This document shows positions 9,381 through 18,034 of a stretch of DNA of 64,000 nucleotides, piece by piece. Position 1 is the first letter of the stretch; each line of letters starts with the position of its first letter. Origin of the DNA: CAVSMC01 sp963798655. GTDB lineage: Bacteria > Pseudomonadota > Gammaproteobacteria > Burkholderiales > Casimicrobiaceae. A model generated the notes under the pieces. The model was not told the DNA's origin. It searched no databases and saw only the letters and a program-made list of their open reading frames with translations. The translations under genes were made by a program, and so were the position numbers. Location: assembly GCA_963798655.1 (NCBI GenBank), contig CAWCUH010000016.1, forward strand, positions 1 to 64,000, written 5' to 3'.

Positions 9381-10567
9381 CGACGTCGGGTGCTGTCGCA
9401 AGCGTTTCGCACCGGGCGAATGCGGCAAGCTGCGCGTTCGACGCGGTCAAGGACTTCTTCTTCAACTCGCGCTATGGCAAGCGCCGCGGCGACCCCGCCA
9501 TCGCCGATTTCACCTTCGGCAATCCCCACGAGATGCCGCTGCAAGGGCTCGTCGCGGCGATTCACGAGTCGGCCGTGCCGCACAACAAGGACTGGTTCGC
9601 CTACAAGACCAGCGAGACGGAGCCGCAGGCGTTCGTCGCGCAGACGCTCAGCAGCGAGCTCGGCCTTCCGTTTGATCCCGACGACATCGCCCTGACGGCC
9701 GGCGCATTCGGCGCGATCTCGGTCGCGCTGCGCCTCGTGCTGGACGCAGGCGACGAGGCGATCTACTGCGAGCCGGCGTGGTTCTGCTACGAGCCGATGC
9801 TGCTCGCGGCCGATGCGGTGCCCCGCAGCATTCCTCTCGCGAAGCCGCGCTTCGATCTGGATCTCGATGCGATCGATGCGGCGATCACCGCGCGGACGCG
9901 GCTGGTGATCGTCAACACGCCGCACAATCCGACCGGCCGCATCTACCCGCGCGAGGCGCTAGCCGCACTGGCCGAGCGACTGGAGCGCGCGTCGCAGCGG
10001 ATCGGGCGCCGAATCTTCCTGCTTTCCGACGAGCCGTACCGGCGGCTGCGTTTCGACGAGCGCGCTTTTGTCAGTCCCGCATCGGTCTATCCGTGGACCC
10101 TGATCGCATACAGCTACGGCAAGGTCCTGCTCGCGCCCGGGCAGCGTCTCGGGTATCTCGCACTGTCGCCGCACATGCCGGACGCGGACCGGCAAGCCAT
10201 GCGCGATGCGATGTTCGCGGCGCAAATGGCGCTCGGCTGGTGCTTTCCCAACGCGGTCATGCAGTATTCGGTGCCCCGGCTCGAGGGGCTGTCGATCGAT
10301 GTTCGCGCGCTTTCGCGCCGTCGGGACGCCTTGAGCGAGGCGCTCACCCGGGCGGGCCACCTCGTGCTGCCACCCGAGGGCACGTTCTACCTGTGGGCGC
10401 GATGGGGCACCGGCGATCCCGAGCGGCAATGGAACGCGTTGGCCGATCGCGACGTCTTCGTGATGCCGGGCAGCCTCATGCGGGCGAACGACTACTTCCG
10501 GATCAGCTTGACCGCTTCGGATGAGATGGTGGAGCGCGCCCTGCCGGTGTTCCCGAAAGCGTCGTAG
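9377..10567 (+). CDS. Class I/II PLP-dependent aminotransferase
   Basis: Fold-type I aminotransferase of 396 residues. Visible are TAGAFGAISVALR (cofactor phosphate region), NTPHNPTGRIYP (the conserved Asn-Pro-x-Gly motif), LSDEPYRRLRF (Asp that contacts the PLP ring nitrogen) and SYGKVLLAPGQRLGY with the Schiff-base lysine. The final arginine motif FRISLTAS binds the substrate carboxylate. The GTG start at 9377 overlaps the cysK stop, which couples the genes. A role in sulfur amino-acid or aromatic amino-acid metabolism is plausible, but the amino donor and acceptor are not readable. I chose the GTG because the upstream in-frame sequence lies inside cysK and reads as out-of-frame cysK. Confidence 0.87.
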   Translation: MTTSGAVASVSHRANAASCAFDAVKDFFFNSRYGKRRGDPAIADFTFGNPHEMPLQGLVAAIHESAVPHNKDWFAYKTSETEPQAFVAQTLSSELGLPFDPDDIALTAGAFGAISVALRLVLDAGDEAIYCEPAWFCYEPMLLAADAVPRSIPLAKPRFDLDLDAIDAAITARTRLVIVNTPHNPTGRIYPREALAALAERLERASQRIGRRIFLLSDEPYRRLRFDERAFVSPASVYPWTLIAYSYGKVLLAPGQRLGYLALSPHMPDADRQAMRDAMFAAQMALGWCFPNAVMQYSVPRLEGLSIDVRALSRRRDALSEALTRAGHLVLPPEGTFYLWARWGTGDPERQWNALADRDVFVMPGSLMRANDYFRISLTASDEMVERALPVFPKAS

Positions 10568-10641
10568 ATACGGCGCGTGCGCGCGTTCCCCTTGACCTGG
10601 TGAAGCGCGTATGGCCGCGCCATCGACGCGGCGATTGATCG

Positions 10642-11721
10642 CTAATCGGCGGCTCGCGCCGCGTCGGCGCGGCGCCTGCGTGCCGGAGGCGCGGTGCTTC
10701 CGCGCTTCACCAGTGTGAACGGAAGCTGCTGATGCATGTCGGCGGGACGCCCCTCGAGCCGCGCGATCAGATCCATCGCAGCCGCGCGCCCGATCTCGAC
10801 GATGGGCGTCTGCACGCTGGTGAGCGCCGGCGTCTGCGTCGCACCAAGGTCGGTGCTGTCCACACCGGTGATCGATAGTTCGTCGGGAATGCGTATGCCC
10901 ATTTCTCGGCACGCGACCATCGCGCCGACGGCGAACACGTCGTTCGTCGCGATGATCGCCGTGGGTCGCGCACGCGACGCGATGATCGCGCGGAGCCCCT
11001 GCGCGCCGGATGCGAGGCTGATCGCGCCGTAGTACGTGGCCGCCTCGTCGAGCGCGAGGCCGTGGGCGGCGAGCGCCTCACGCACGCCGGCGCCGCGCTC
11101 GCGCGAACGATCGTTGCCGTCGGTCGGCGCGCTGATCAGGCCGAAGCGCCGATGCCCGAGGCCGATCAGGTATTCGGCGAGCATCCGCGTCGCCGCGCGG
11201 TTGTCGAATCCGATGTACGGATGGATGCGCGCCGGATCGATGCCCCACGACAGCACGTACGGCCGGCCGTAACGCTCGAGCAGCGCGTAGAGCGCGGGAT
11301 CGTGGTCGGCGCCGACGAAGACGAACGCATCGACGCCGTGCTCGACGAGCTGCGCGGTGACGCGCACCTCGGTCGCGAGGTCGTAGTAGTGCGTGGCGAG
11401 CACCAGCGAATAGCCGCGCTCGTCGAGCACCTGCTGCAGCGCGCTCGTCGTGCGCGCGTACAGCGCGTAATCGAACGACGGCACGACGGCGCCGATCATC
11501 CGGCTGCGACGGCTTCGCAGCGCGCGCGCGGCGCCGTGCGGCACGTAGCGCAGCTTGTCGATCGCGTCGCGCACGCGTTCCCTCGTGCGCGGATCGACCT
11601 GCTGCGGCAGATTGAGCGCGCGCGACACGGTCGCCGTCGACACGCCGGCGAGACGAGCGACGTCCTTGACGCCCGAGCGACGCCGCTCGGCGGGCTTCGT
11701 CTTGACGACAGGCCGGCTCAT
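10642..11721 (-). CDS. LacI/GalR-family transcriptional repressor
   Basis: Sugar-responsive repressor of 359 residues. The N-terminal LacI helix-turn-helix VKDVARLAGVSTATVSRALN (about 18-37) is followed by the hinge and a periplasmic-binding-protein-like effector domain, including IIATNDVFAVGAM and the C-terminal TGVDSTDLG motif. It is divergent from the sulfatase/ABC operon starting at 11966 and probably controls it and itself: LacI-type palindromes lie just upstream of its own start (11742-11755) and in the sulfatase promoter region (11843-11856). ATGs at 11733 and 11721 are both possible; I chose 11721, which begins the conserved basic leader. Neither has a strong ribosome binding site. 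Confidence 0.92.
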   Translation of the reverse strand: MSRPVVKTKPAERRRSGVKDVARLAGVSTATVSRALNLPQQVDPRTRERVRDAIDKLRYVPHGAARALRSRRSRMIGAVVPSFDYALYARTTSALQQVLDERGYSLVLATHYYDLATEVRVTAQLVEHGVDAFVFVGADHDPALYALLERYGRPYVLSWGIDPARIHPYIGFDNRAATRMLAEYLIGLGHRRFGLISAPTDGNDRSRERGAGVREALAAHGLALDEAATYYGAISLASGAQGLRAIIASRARPTAIIATNDVFAVGAMVACREMGIRIPDELSITGVDSTDLGATQTPALTSVQTPIVEIGRAAAMDLIARLEGRPADMHQQLPFTLVKRGSTAPPARRRRADAARAAD

Positions 11722-11741
11722 GGCGGCAAGCATACGCGCGG

Positions 11742-11755
11742 TGCAATCGTTTTCA
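11742..11755. promoter_or_regulatory. LacI-family operator, site 1
   Basis: TGCAATCGTTTTCA fits the LacI/GalR-family pattern TGNAANCGNTTNCA at every defined position, with the central CG. It lies about 20 bp upstream of the repressor's own start codon, as expected for autorepression. Confidence 0.6.
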
Positions 11756-11811
11756 AGCGGACCGCGTTCGGTGTCCGCCCAGGCCACGTGGGTCGCGTAC
11801 CGTAGAGGGGA

Positions 11812-11856
11812 TTGACAGCCATCGGTCGCGTCGGTGACGATATGTAAACGAATACA
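11812..11856 (+). promoter_or_regulatory. Probable promoter with LacI-family operator, site 2
   Basis: A perfect TTGACA -35 sits at 11812-11817; the corresponding -10 is weak. TGTAAACGAATACA at 11843-11856 matches the LacI-family pattern at nine of its ten defined positions. An operator at the expected transcription start would block the sulfatase/ABC operon. The site is about 100 bp from site 1, so looping between the two is possible. Confidence 0.45.
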
Positions 11857-11870
11857 TTGCGACGGTAAAC

Positions 11871-11935
11871 AGGGTCAGAGTCTGCGTCACGAGGCTGTCC
11901 GCTCCGGCGATGACTTCGAGGCGGATTCTGACCCT
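11871..11935. repeat. 65-bp REP/MITE-like inverted repeat in the sulfatase leader
   Basis: Arms of 15 bp (11871-11885 and 11921-11935) pair with two mismatches around a 35-nt centre. The core is AGGGTCAGA on the left and its complement TCTGACCCT on the right. Similar GGGTCAGA ends occur in REP-like elements mobilised by Y1 (REP-associated tyrosine) transposases in many proteobacteria, though no such transposase is nearby. The element lies between the promoter/operator and the ribosome binding site of the sulfatase gene, so its hairpin would be in the mRNA leader. Confidence 0.5.
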
Positions 11936-11965
11936 ATTCACCCGTCCAGAGCCGGAGGAGAACGG

Positions 11966-13507
11966 ATGAACGCGCTCGCGACGCCGATCAGGCACGTCGT
12001 ACTGATCATCTTCGACACGCTGCGTCGCGACGCCGTCGGCTGCTACGGAACGCCGCCGGAGTGGGGCACGATCGCGACGCCGAACCTCGACGCGTTCGCG
12101 AGGGAATCGGTGCGCTTCGAGCGCGCGTACCCGGAGGCGCTGCCGACGTTGTGCGCGCGACGCACCCTCTACACGGGCCTGCGCACGTTTCCGTTCCACA
12201 ATGGCGACTTCCGCCACATCAAGGGCGACTTCGTCGGCATCGCGCCCGGCTGGGGGCCGATTCCCGAGCAGCAGGTCACGCTCGCCGAGACCTTCGAAGG
12301 CGCCGGCTTTCGCACCGGGCTCATCTCCGACCTCTATCACGAGTTCAAGCCGTCGAAGAACTTCTGGCGCGGCTTCCACCAGTGGACGTTCATCCGCGGC
12401 CAGGAGGCCGACGCCGCGCGCAGCGGTCCGTGGCCGTCGCAGGAGGAGATCGACTACTGGGTGCCGCGCGAGCTGCAGGAGCTGCGTGGCAAGGCGACCG
12501 GGCTCGAGCAGCCCGGCTTCGGCGCCGCGTGGTTTTCGAGCCGGATTCTGCTCAACATGCGCGATCGCGTCCGCGAGGAGCTCTGGTTCAATGCGCAGGT
12601 GATGCAGGAATCCGCGCGCTGGATCGAGCAGAACCTCGACGCCGAGCGGCTCTTCCTCACCGTCGAGTCGTTCGATCCGCACGAGCCGTGGTTCGTGCCG
12701 GCGCATTACCGGCGACGCTACGATGCCGGCGAGGGTCGGGAGCAGGTGATCTCGCCTTATGCCGAGATGCCGTGGCTCCCCGACGAGCTCGTCAAGCGGA
12801 CGCGCGCGAACTACGCCGGCCTCGTCGAGATGTGCGACCGCTGGTTCGGGCACCTTGTCGCGAGCCTCCGCGCGACCGGCGTGCTCGACGAGGCGCTCGT
12901 CATCGTGACGTCCGACCACGGTCACAGCCTGTGGGAGCGCAACGGCTACATCGGCAAGCGCGGGTATCCGTCTGACCCGGAAAGCTTCGAAGTGCCGATG
13001 CTCGTCCGTCATCCGCGCAAGCTCGCGGCCGGCACCGTGTGCAATGCGTTCGTCCAGCACCACGACATCACGGCGACCGCGCTCGAGGCGAGCGGCGTCG
13101 AGCCGGCGCAGCCGATCGATGGCAAGTCGTTCCTGCAAACCGCATTCGCCGGCGCGCCGGCGCAGCGCGATCACGTGACGATCGGCTGGGGCGGCGCGAT
13201 GACGGTGATCGACGACACGTGGTGGTTCAACTGCAAGATCAACGGCAAGGGCGCGTTCCTGCACGACACGCCGCGACCGGCGCCGAACCATCCGAACGTG
13301 GCGGAACAGCATCCCGATGTCGTCCACGACCTGTTCGAGCGCGGCAAGGCCGACGCCGGAGGATCGTTCCCGCAGTATCTGCTCGAGCAGGCCGAGACCG
13401 CCGGCGATGCGCCGGGCTGCAGTCCATTCGCCGCGATCCGCGAGCGCGGCTTGCGCGAGCCGCACGATCCGGTGGATGTGGAAGGGGCGACGCGGCACGC
13501 GCGCTAA
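11966..13507 (+). CDS. Sulfatase-like alkaline-phosphatase-superfamily hydrolase with Thr at the nucleophile position
   Basis: Predicted metal-dependent ester hydrolase of 513 residues. N-terminal VVLIIFDTLRRDAVGCYG supplies the first metal ligand (D17), and VTSDHGHSLWERNG supplies the distal Asp-His pair. In place of the sulfatase C/S-x-P-x-R motif it reads PTLCARRTLYTG (60-71). Aligning the Arg and LYTG puts Thr61 where the formylglycine Cys or Ser normally sits, with a Cys two residues later. Thr nucleophiles are known elsewhere in the superfamily (NPP, LtaS). There is no signal peptide, so it acts in the cytoplasm. ATG 11966 follows GGAGGAG. It is first in an operon with a MalEFGK-type importer and is probably LacI-controlled. 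The substrate could be a sulfate, phosphate or phosphonate ester. Confidence 0.85.
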   Translation: MNALATPIRHVVLIIFDTLRRDAVGCYGTPPEWGTIATPNLDAFARESVRFERAYPEALPTLCARRTLYTGLRTFPFHNGDFRHIKGDFVGIAPGWGPIPEQQVTLAETFEGAGFRTGLISDLYHEFKPSKNFWRGFHQWTFIRGQEADAARSGPWPSQEEIDYWVPRELQELRGKATGLEQPGFGAAWFSSRILLNMRDRVREELWFNAQVMQESARWIEQNLDAERLFLTVESFDPHEPWFVPAHYRRRYDAGEGREQVISPYAEMPWLPDELVKRTRANYAGLVEMCDRWFGHLVASLRATGVLDEALVIVTSDHGHSLWERNGYIGKRGYPSDPESFEVPMLVRHPRKLAAGTVCNAFVQHHDITATALEASGVEPAQPIDGKSFLQTAFAGAPAQRDHVTIGWGGAMTVIDDTWWFNCKINGKGAFLHDTPRPAPNHPNVAEQHPDVVHDLFERGKADAGGSFPQYLLEQAETAGDAPGCSPFAAIRERGLREPHDPVDVEGATRHAR

Positions 13508-13585
13508 AACGCGCAGTCGCGCCGCGCGATGGCGCGCCACAAATCGATCCGGCATCGCCGGAACCCGAAGCGAGGAGGAAAACCG

Positions 13586-14998
13586 ATGAGCAACCGTTCG
13601 ACGAAATTGCCGCGGCCGGGGCGTCGCCGCGTCATCCAGCAGGCAGCGGCGCTCGGCGCCGGCGCACTCGCCGGTCCGTGGATCGTGCGGCGCGCTGACG
13701 CGCAAACGGCGGCCGACGTCGCGCCGTATCAGCAGGCGAAGATCAACTGGCGGCAGGTCGACGGCGAGCAGATCACCGTCGCCGTGATCCCCGCGAGCTA
13801 CTTCGACAACCTGATCGCGATCACGCCGCAGTTCGAGGCGCTGACCGGCGTCAAGGTGCGCTTCGACAAGGTCCCGCCGGGGCAGATTCGCCAGAAGGCG
13901 ATGCTCGATCTGTCGTCGAAGACGGCGACGTACGCGACGCACGCGGCGGACCCGATGTACTACCCGCTGTACGTGTCGAACAAGTGGGTCGATGCGCTCG
14001 ACCGCTATCTCGGCGACGCGTCGCTGACCGACGGCGCATGGTTCAACTACGACGACATCTTCAAGGCGTGGCGCGACGCCGACTCGATGGACGGCAAGCC
14101 GTACGGCGTTCCGTACGATGGCGAAGTGACCGTGCAGGTGTATCGCAAGGACCTCTACGATGCGAAGGGACTCAAGCCGGCGGAGACGCTCGACGAGTTC
14201 CTGAAGAACGCCGCGGCGATCAACGATCCGGCGAATCGCGTCTACGGCATGGCGTTGCGCGGCTTCGCCGGCGCCGGCCAGAACATGTACATCTATCCGT
14301 CGATCCTGAAGGAGTTCGGCGGCGGCTGGTTCCAGGGCGACAAGATCGTGGTGAATTCGCCCGAGGCCGTGCGCGCGCTCGACTGGTACGTCGATGCCGA
14401 GCAGAAGTACGCGCCGCCCGCCGTGCGCAACTGGAACTGGCCGGACATCGCGGACGCGTTCTCGCAGGGCACGCTCGGCTGCTACATTGACGCGCACTCG
14501 TCGGCCGCCGTGCTGATGAATCCCGAGAAGTCGAAGGTCGTCGGAAAGTTCGCGTTCGCGCGCTGGCCGAAGGGACCGACCGGCAAGCGCTGCACGTCGA
14601 TCTGGAACTGGGGATTCCCGGTGAACGCGGCGCTGAGCGATCGCCAGAAGAAGGCGACGTGGCTCTTCATCAGCTGGGCGTCATCGGCCGAGACGCAGGC
14701 GCGCACGTCGTGGAAATGGAACGGGCCGGCGAAGCGCTCCGGAATCAATCGCGCGTCGCTGTGGCGCTCGCCGGAATTCGTCGCGATGACGAAGGACATC
14801 GGGCCGAACTTCATCGATGCCGCTCTGACGTCGCTCGAGCAGGACACCGATGTCGACTGGCGGCCGCGCGTGCCGCAGTGGCCCGGCATCGGCGACACGA
14901 TGGCGACAGAGATCCAGGCGGCGCTCGTCGGGCAGAAGAAGTCGAAGGAGGCGCTCGACGAGGCGCAGGCGCGCATCGCGCAGATCATGAAGGGCTAG
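13586..14998 (+). CDS. ABC sugar importer substrate-binding protein (family 1), Tat-type signal
   Basis: Periplasmic solute-binding protein of 470 residues for the MalFGK-type importer encoded immediately downstream. The N-terminus carries a twin-arginine-like signal, PGRRRVIQQAAALGAGAL, suggesting export of a folded protein. The mature part shows the cluster-B pattern of sugar-binding proteins (ITPQFEALTGVKVRFDKVP near the N-terminus; DGKPYGVPYDGEVTVQVYRK in the hinge region). The ATG at 13586 is preceded by an AGGAGG site. With the hydrolase upstream, the ligand is probably a glycoside, polyol or sugar ester. Confidence 0.9.
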   Translation: MSNRSTKLPRPGRRRVIQQAAALGAGALAGPWIVRRADAQTAADVAPYQQAKINWRQVDGEQITVAVIPASYFDNLIAITPQFEALTGVKVRFDKVPPGQIRQKAMLDLSSKTATYATHAADPMYYPLYVSNKWVDALDRYLGDASLTDGAWFNYDDIFKAWRDADSMDGKPYGVPYDGEVTVQVYRKDLYDAKGLKPAETLDEFLKNAAAINDPANRVYGMALRGFAGAGQNMYIYPSILKEFGGGWFQGDKIVVNSPEAVRALDWYVDAEQKYAPPAVRNWNWPDIADAFSQGTLGCYIDAHSSAAVLMNPEKSKVVGKFAFARWPKGPTGKRCTSIWNWGFPVNAALSDRQKKATWLFISWASSAETQARTSWKWNGPAKRSGINRASLWRSPEFVAMTKDIGPNFIDAALTSLEQDTDVDWRPRVPQWPGIGDTMATEIQAALVGQKKSKEALDEAQARIAQIMKG

Positions 14999-15011
14999 GT
15001 TCGCGCGATCG

Positions 15012-15911
15012 ATGCGCGAGTCACGCCGGCAGCACGTCGCGACGCTGGCCGAGCAGGAGCGGCGCTTCGCGCTCGCGCTGTTCGCGCCGGCGCTTGCCGT
15101 GCTCGTGCTGACGACGACCGCGCCGCTCGTCTATCTCGCGTGGACGAGCCTGATGCGCATCGAGCTCGCGATGCCGTGGCTCACCGGCTTCGCGGGCCTC
15201 GCCAACTTCGAGAAGATGGGCGCCGATGCGCGCTTCTGGCATTCGCTCGCGCTGACGCTCGTCTACACGACATCGACCGTCGTGCTGCAGGTCACGATCG
15301 GCCTTTCGCTCGCGCTGCTGGTGCTTCGGATTCCCAAAGGGCAGGGCATCGCGCGCGTGGCCGCGATCCTGCCGATCGTGCTCGCACCGGTGGTCGTCGG
15401 GCTGTTCTGGCGCACGCTGGTGCTCGCGCCCGATTTCGGTCTCGTCGACCTCGTCACGCGCGCGCTCGGCCTGGGCAGCCACAACTGGCTCGGCGACCCG
15501 CAGCTCGCGTTGATCTCGGTGATCGCGATCCACACCTGGCAGTGGACGCCGTTCGCGTTCCTCGTGCTGCTCGCGAGCCTCGCGTCGCTGCCGCCCGACG
15601 TGTACGAGGCGGCGCGCATCGATCGCGCGACGCCGTGGCAGCGCTTTCGCCACATCACGCTGCCGCTGATCCGTCCGGCGATCGTCGTCGTCGTCATCAT
15701 GCGCCTGATGATCGCGCTGTCGGCGTTCGCGGCGATCTATGCCGCGACCGGCGGCGGGCCGGGCACGGCCACGGAGATCCTGAACCTGTATGCGTACCGG
15801 ACGTCGTTCGCCGAGTTGAATCTCGGCTACGGCGCATCGCTCGCGTTCGTGCTCCTGTGCATCACGATGGCGGTGTCGTTCCTGCTGTTTCGCATCCGGC
15901 GCGCGCGATGA
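15012..15911 (+). CDS. ABC sugar importer permease (MalF/UgpA type)
   Basis: Integral membrane subunit of 299 residues with about six hydrophobic segments (for example LFAPALAVLVLTTTAPLVYL near the N-terminus). The cytoplasmic coupling loop is DVYEAARIDRATPWQRFRHI, the EAA motif that docks on the ATPase. It starts 13 bp after the binding-protein gene, and its stop overlaps the next permease by 4 bp (ATGA). It forms a heterodimeric channel with that subunit. Confidence 0.92.
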   Translation: MRESRRQHVATLAEQERRFALALFAPALAVLVLTTTAPLVYLAWTSLMRIELAMPWLTGFAGLANFEKMGADARFWHSLALTLVYTTSTVVLQVTIGLSLALLVLRIPKGQGIARVAAILPIVLAPVVVGLFWRTLVLAPDFGLVDLVTRALGLGSHNWLGDPQLALISVIAIHTWQWTPFAFLVLLASLASLPPDVYEAARIDRATPWQRFRHITLPLIRPAIVVVVIMRLMIALSAFAAIYAATGGGPGTATEILNLYAYRTSFAELNLGYGASLAFVLLCITMAVSFLLFRIRRAR

Positions 15912-16771
15912 GCGCGAAGCCGATCTCGATGTCGACACGTCCCGATCACCGCGCATGGATGCTCGGCGTCACGACTGCGCTGCTGCTCGCCGTATGGGTG
16001 ATTCCGGTCGCGTGGGGACTGCTGACGTCGTTCAAGAGCGAGCGCGACGTGCTCGCGTATCCGCCGAAGATCATCTTCACGCCGACGCTCGCCAACTACC
16101 GCGACGTGCTGTTCGGACCGGCGACGATCGTGCCCAACCTGTTGTCGAGCCTGATCGTCACCACCGCGGCGACGCTCGTGACGATGCTCGTCGCGATTCC
16201 CGCCGCGTACGCGCTCGCGCGGCTCGCGCTGCCGCGCAAGCGCGGCTTCGGCTTCTACGTGCTCGCCACCCAGATGCTGCCGCCGGTCGGCCTGATCATT
16301 CCGTATTACCTCGTGCTGCAGAAGCTCGGCGCGCTCGACACGTATTCGGGGCTTACGACGATCTACCTCACGTTCAGCCTGCCGTTCGCGATCTGGCTGA
16401 TGGTGTCGTACTTCGAGGACGTTCCGCGCGAGATGGAGGAGGCGGCGCTGCTCGATCGTGCCGGGCGTCTGCGCACGCTCTGGTACGTGATCCTGCCGCA
16501 GGTGCGCGGCGGCATCGGCGTCACGACGATCTTCGTGTTCCTGAACGCGTGGAACGAGTTCCTGTTCGCCGTCGTGCTCGGCGGCAACCGCGTGCGCCCG
16601 GTGACGGTCGCGATGTACAACTTCATCTCGGTCGAGCAGACGCTGTGGGCGAAGCTCGCCGCCGCCGCGATGCTCGCGATGGCGCCGGTGATCGTGCTCG
16701 GCGTGCTCGCGCAGCGGCACATCGTCAAGGGCCTGACCGTCGGCGCCGTGAAGGGCGGCGGTCGCCGATGA
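15908..16771 (+). CDS. ABC sugar importer permease (MalG/UgpE type)
   Basis: Second channel subunit, 287 residues, with six predicted membrane segments beginning at LGVTTALLLAVWVIPVAW and the coupling loop EMEEAALLDRAGRLRTLWYV. The C-terminal KGLTVGAVKGG is the signature tail of MalG-type permeases. The start ATG lies in the stop of the preceding permease, and its own stop overlaps the ATPase start (ATGA), so the translation of all three importer genes is coupled. Confidence 0.92.
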   Translation: MSAKPISMSTRPDHRAWMLGVTTALLLAVWVIPVAWGLLTSFKSERDVLAYPPKIIFTPTLANYRDVLFGPATIVPNLLSSLIVTTAATLVTMLVAIPAAYALARLALPRKRGFGFYVLATQMLPPVGLIIPYYLVLQKLGALDTYSGLTTIYLTFSLPFAIWLMVSYFEDVPREMEEAALLDRAGRLRTLWYVILPQVRGGIGVTTIFVFLNAWNEFLFAVVLGGNRVRPVTVAMYNFISVEQTLWAKLAAAAMLAMAPVIVLGVLAQRHIVKGLTVGAVKGGGRR

Positions 16772-17838
16772 GCGCCGACGCAGCAGCCGCTCCTGCGCGC
16801 GTGCGCATGGAAGGCGTCGTCAAGCGGCACGGCGAGTTCACCGCGCTGCACGGCATCGACCTCGACATCGCGGCCGGCGAATTCTTCGCGCTGCTCGGTC
16901 CGTCGGGCTCGGGCAAGACGACGACGCTTCGCATCCTCGCCGGCCTCGAGCCGCACGACGGCGGTCGCGTCTACCTCGACGACGTCGACGTGACGTCGCG
17001 CGAGCCGGGAGAGCGCGACGTCGCGATGGTGTTCCAGAGCTACGCGCTCTATCCGCACATGAGCGTCGCCGACAACATCGGATTCCCGCTGCGCATGATC
17101 GGCACGCCGCGATCCGACGTCGACGCCGCCGTGCGCGAGGCCGCCGGGCGCGTTCGCATCGATCACCTGCTCGCGCGCAAGCCGGGCGAGCTTTCCGGCG
17201 GACAGCAGCAGCGCTGCGCGCTCGCGCGCGCGATCGTGCGCAAGCCGCGGCTGTTCCTGCTCGACGAGCCGCTGTCGAACCTCGACGCGAAGCTGCGGCT
17301 CGAGACGCGCGTCGAGCTGCACAAGCTGCAGCGCGCGCTCGGCGTCACCACGGTCTACGTGACGCACGATCAGGAAGAGGCGATGACGATCGCCGACCGC
17401 ATGGCGGTGTTCATGGACGGTCGCATCGTGCAGATCGGCACGCCGGCGGAGATCTTCGCGCGGCCGGCGTCGGTCGCCGTTGCCGCGTTCATCGGCAGTC
17501 CGCCGATGAATCTGCTCGACGGCAGCATCGCGCGCGGCGTGCTCCGCGTCGGCGGTACCGAGATCGCGCTTGGTGACCGCGCCGGCGCCGACGGTCCGGT
17601 GATCGCCGGCGTGCGGCCGAGCGCGTTGCGCTTCGCCGAAATCGGCATGGCGGGACGCGTGTACCTGGTCGAGAACCTCGGCGACACCGCCATCGTCGAT
17701 GTGCAGCTCGGGGAGGTGCTGGTGAAGGCGCGCACCGATCACAGCGTCGCGGTGTCCGAGGGGGACAGCGTGCGTCTCGCCTTCGCGCCGGAGGCGGTGC
17801 ACGTGTTCGACGTGGCGACCGGCGCGCGGCGCGGCTGA
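16768..17838 (+). CDS. ABC sugar importer ATPase (MalK/UgpC type)
   Basis: Cytoplasmic ATP-hydrolysing subunit of 356 residues. Walker A is GPSGSGKTT, the Q-loop region is VFQSYALYPHMSV, the signature is LSGGQQQR, Walker B is FLLDEPLSNLDAK and the switch His is in YVTHDQEEAM. A C-terminal TOBE regulatory domain (about 240-356) places it in the MalK/UgpC group and may accept other permeases. It closes the LacI-associated operon; a hairpin follows 10 bp downstream. Confidence 0.93.
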   Translation: MSADAAAAPARVRMEGVVKRHGEFTALHGIDLDIAAGEFFALLGPSGSGKTTTLRILAGLEPHDGGRVYLDDVDVTSREPGERDVAMVFQSYALYPHMSVADNIGFPLRMIGTPRSDVDAAVREAAGRVRIDHLLARKPGELSGGQQQRCALARAIVRKPRLFLLDEPLSNLDAKLRLETRVELHKLQRALGVTTVYVTHDQEEAMTIADRMAVFMDGRIVQIGTPAEIFARPASVAVAAFIGSPPMNLLDGSIARGVLRVGGTEIALGDRAGADGPVIAGVRPSALRFAEIGMAGRVYLVENLGDTAIVDVQLGEVLVKARTDHSVAVSEGDSVRLAFAPEAVHVFDVATGARRG

Positions 17839-17848
17839 ATGGCGGGAC

Positions 17849-17868
17849 TATCCGAGTGACGTCGGATA
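17849..17868 (+). terminator. Short hairpin after the ABC operon
   Basis: TATCCGA and TCGGATA form a perfect 7-bp stem around a 6-nt loop, 10 bp after the ATPase stop. There is no T-tract, so intrinsic termination would be weak; it may instead be a 3' end-stabilising stem. Confidence 0.35.
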
Positions 17869-17983
17869 CCGAGCGCCGCCAATGCGAGTGACGCTGCGCG
17901 CCATGCCGGTCCGGCGCGCCGTGCTGCGTTTCTCCCGACAGAAACCGAGCAGGCGGATCGAGCGTCGGCCGTCGGATGGCTAT

Positions 17984-18023
17984 TTGTCTCGAAATATGCT
18001 ATGGTGTGTGTCATTATAGACAA
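17984..18023. promoter_or_regulatory. Inverted repeat at the toxin-antitoxin promoter
   Basis: TTGTCT (17984-17989) and AGACAA (18018-18023) are exact inverted repeats 28 bp apart in the AT-rich stretch just upstream of the antitoxin gene. The right arm touches the AAGGAG ribosome binding site. Position and symmetry suggest an autorepression operator bound by the Xre-type antitoxin, but no unambiguous -35/-10 pair is seen. Confidence 0.4.
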
Positions 18024-18034
18024 GGAGTTGCAAC

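Noticed and set aside
11753..14497. A 914-codon minus-strand frame over the sulfatase and binding-protein genes
   Set aside because: Antisense shadow; no motif or start signal, while the plus-strand genes have strong motifs and ribosome binding sites.
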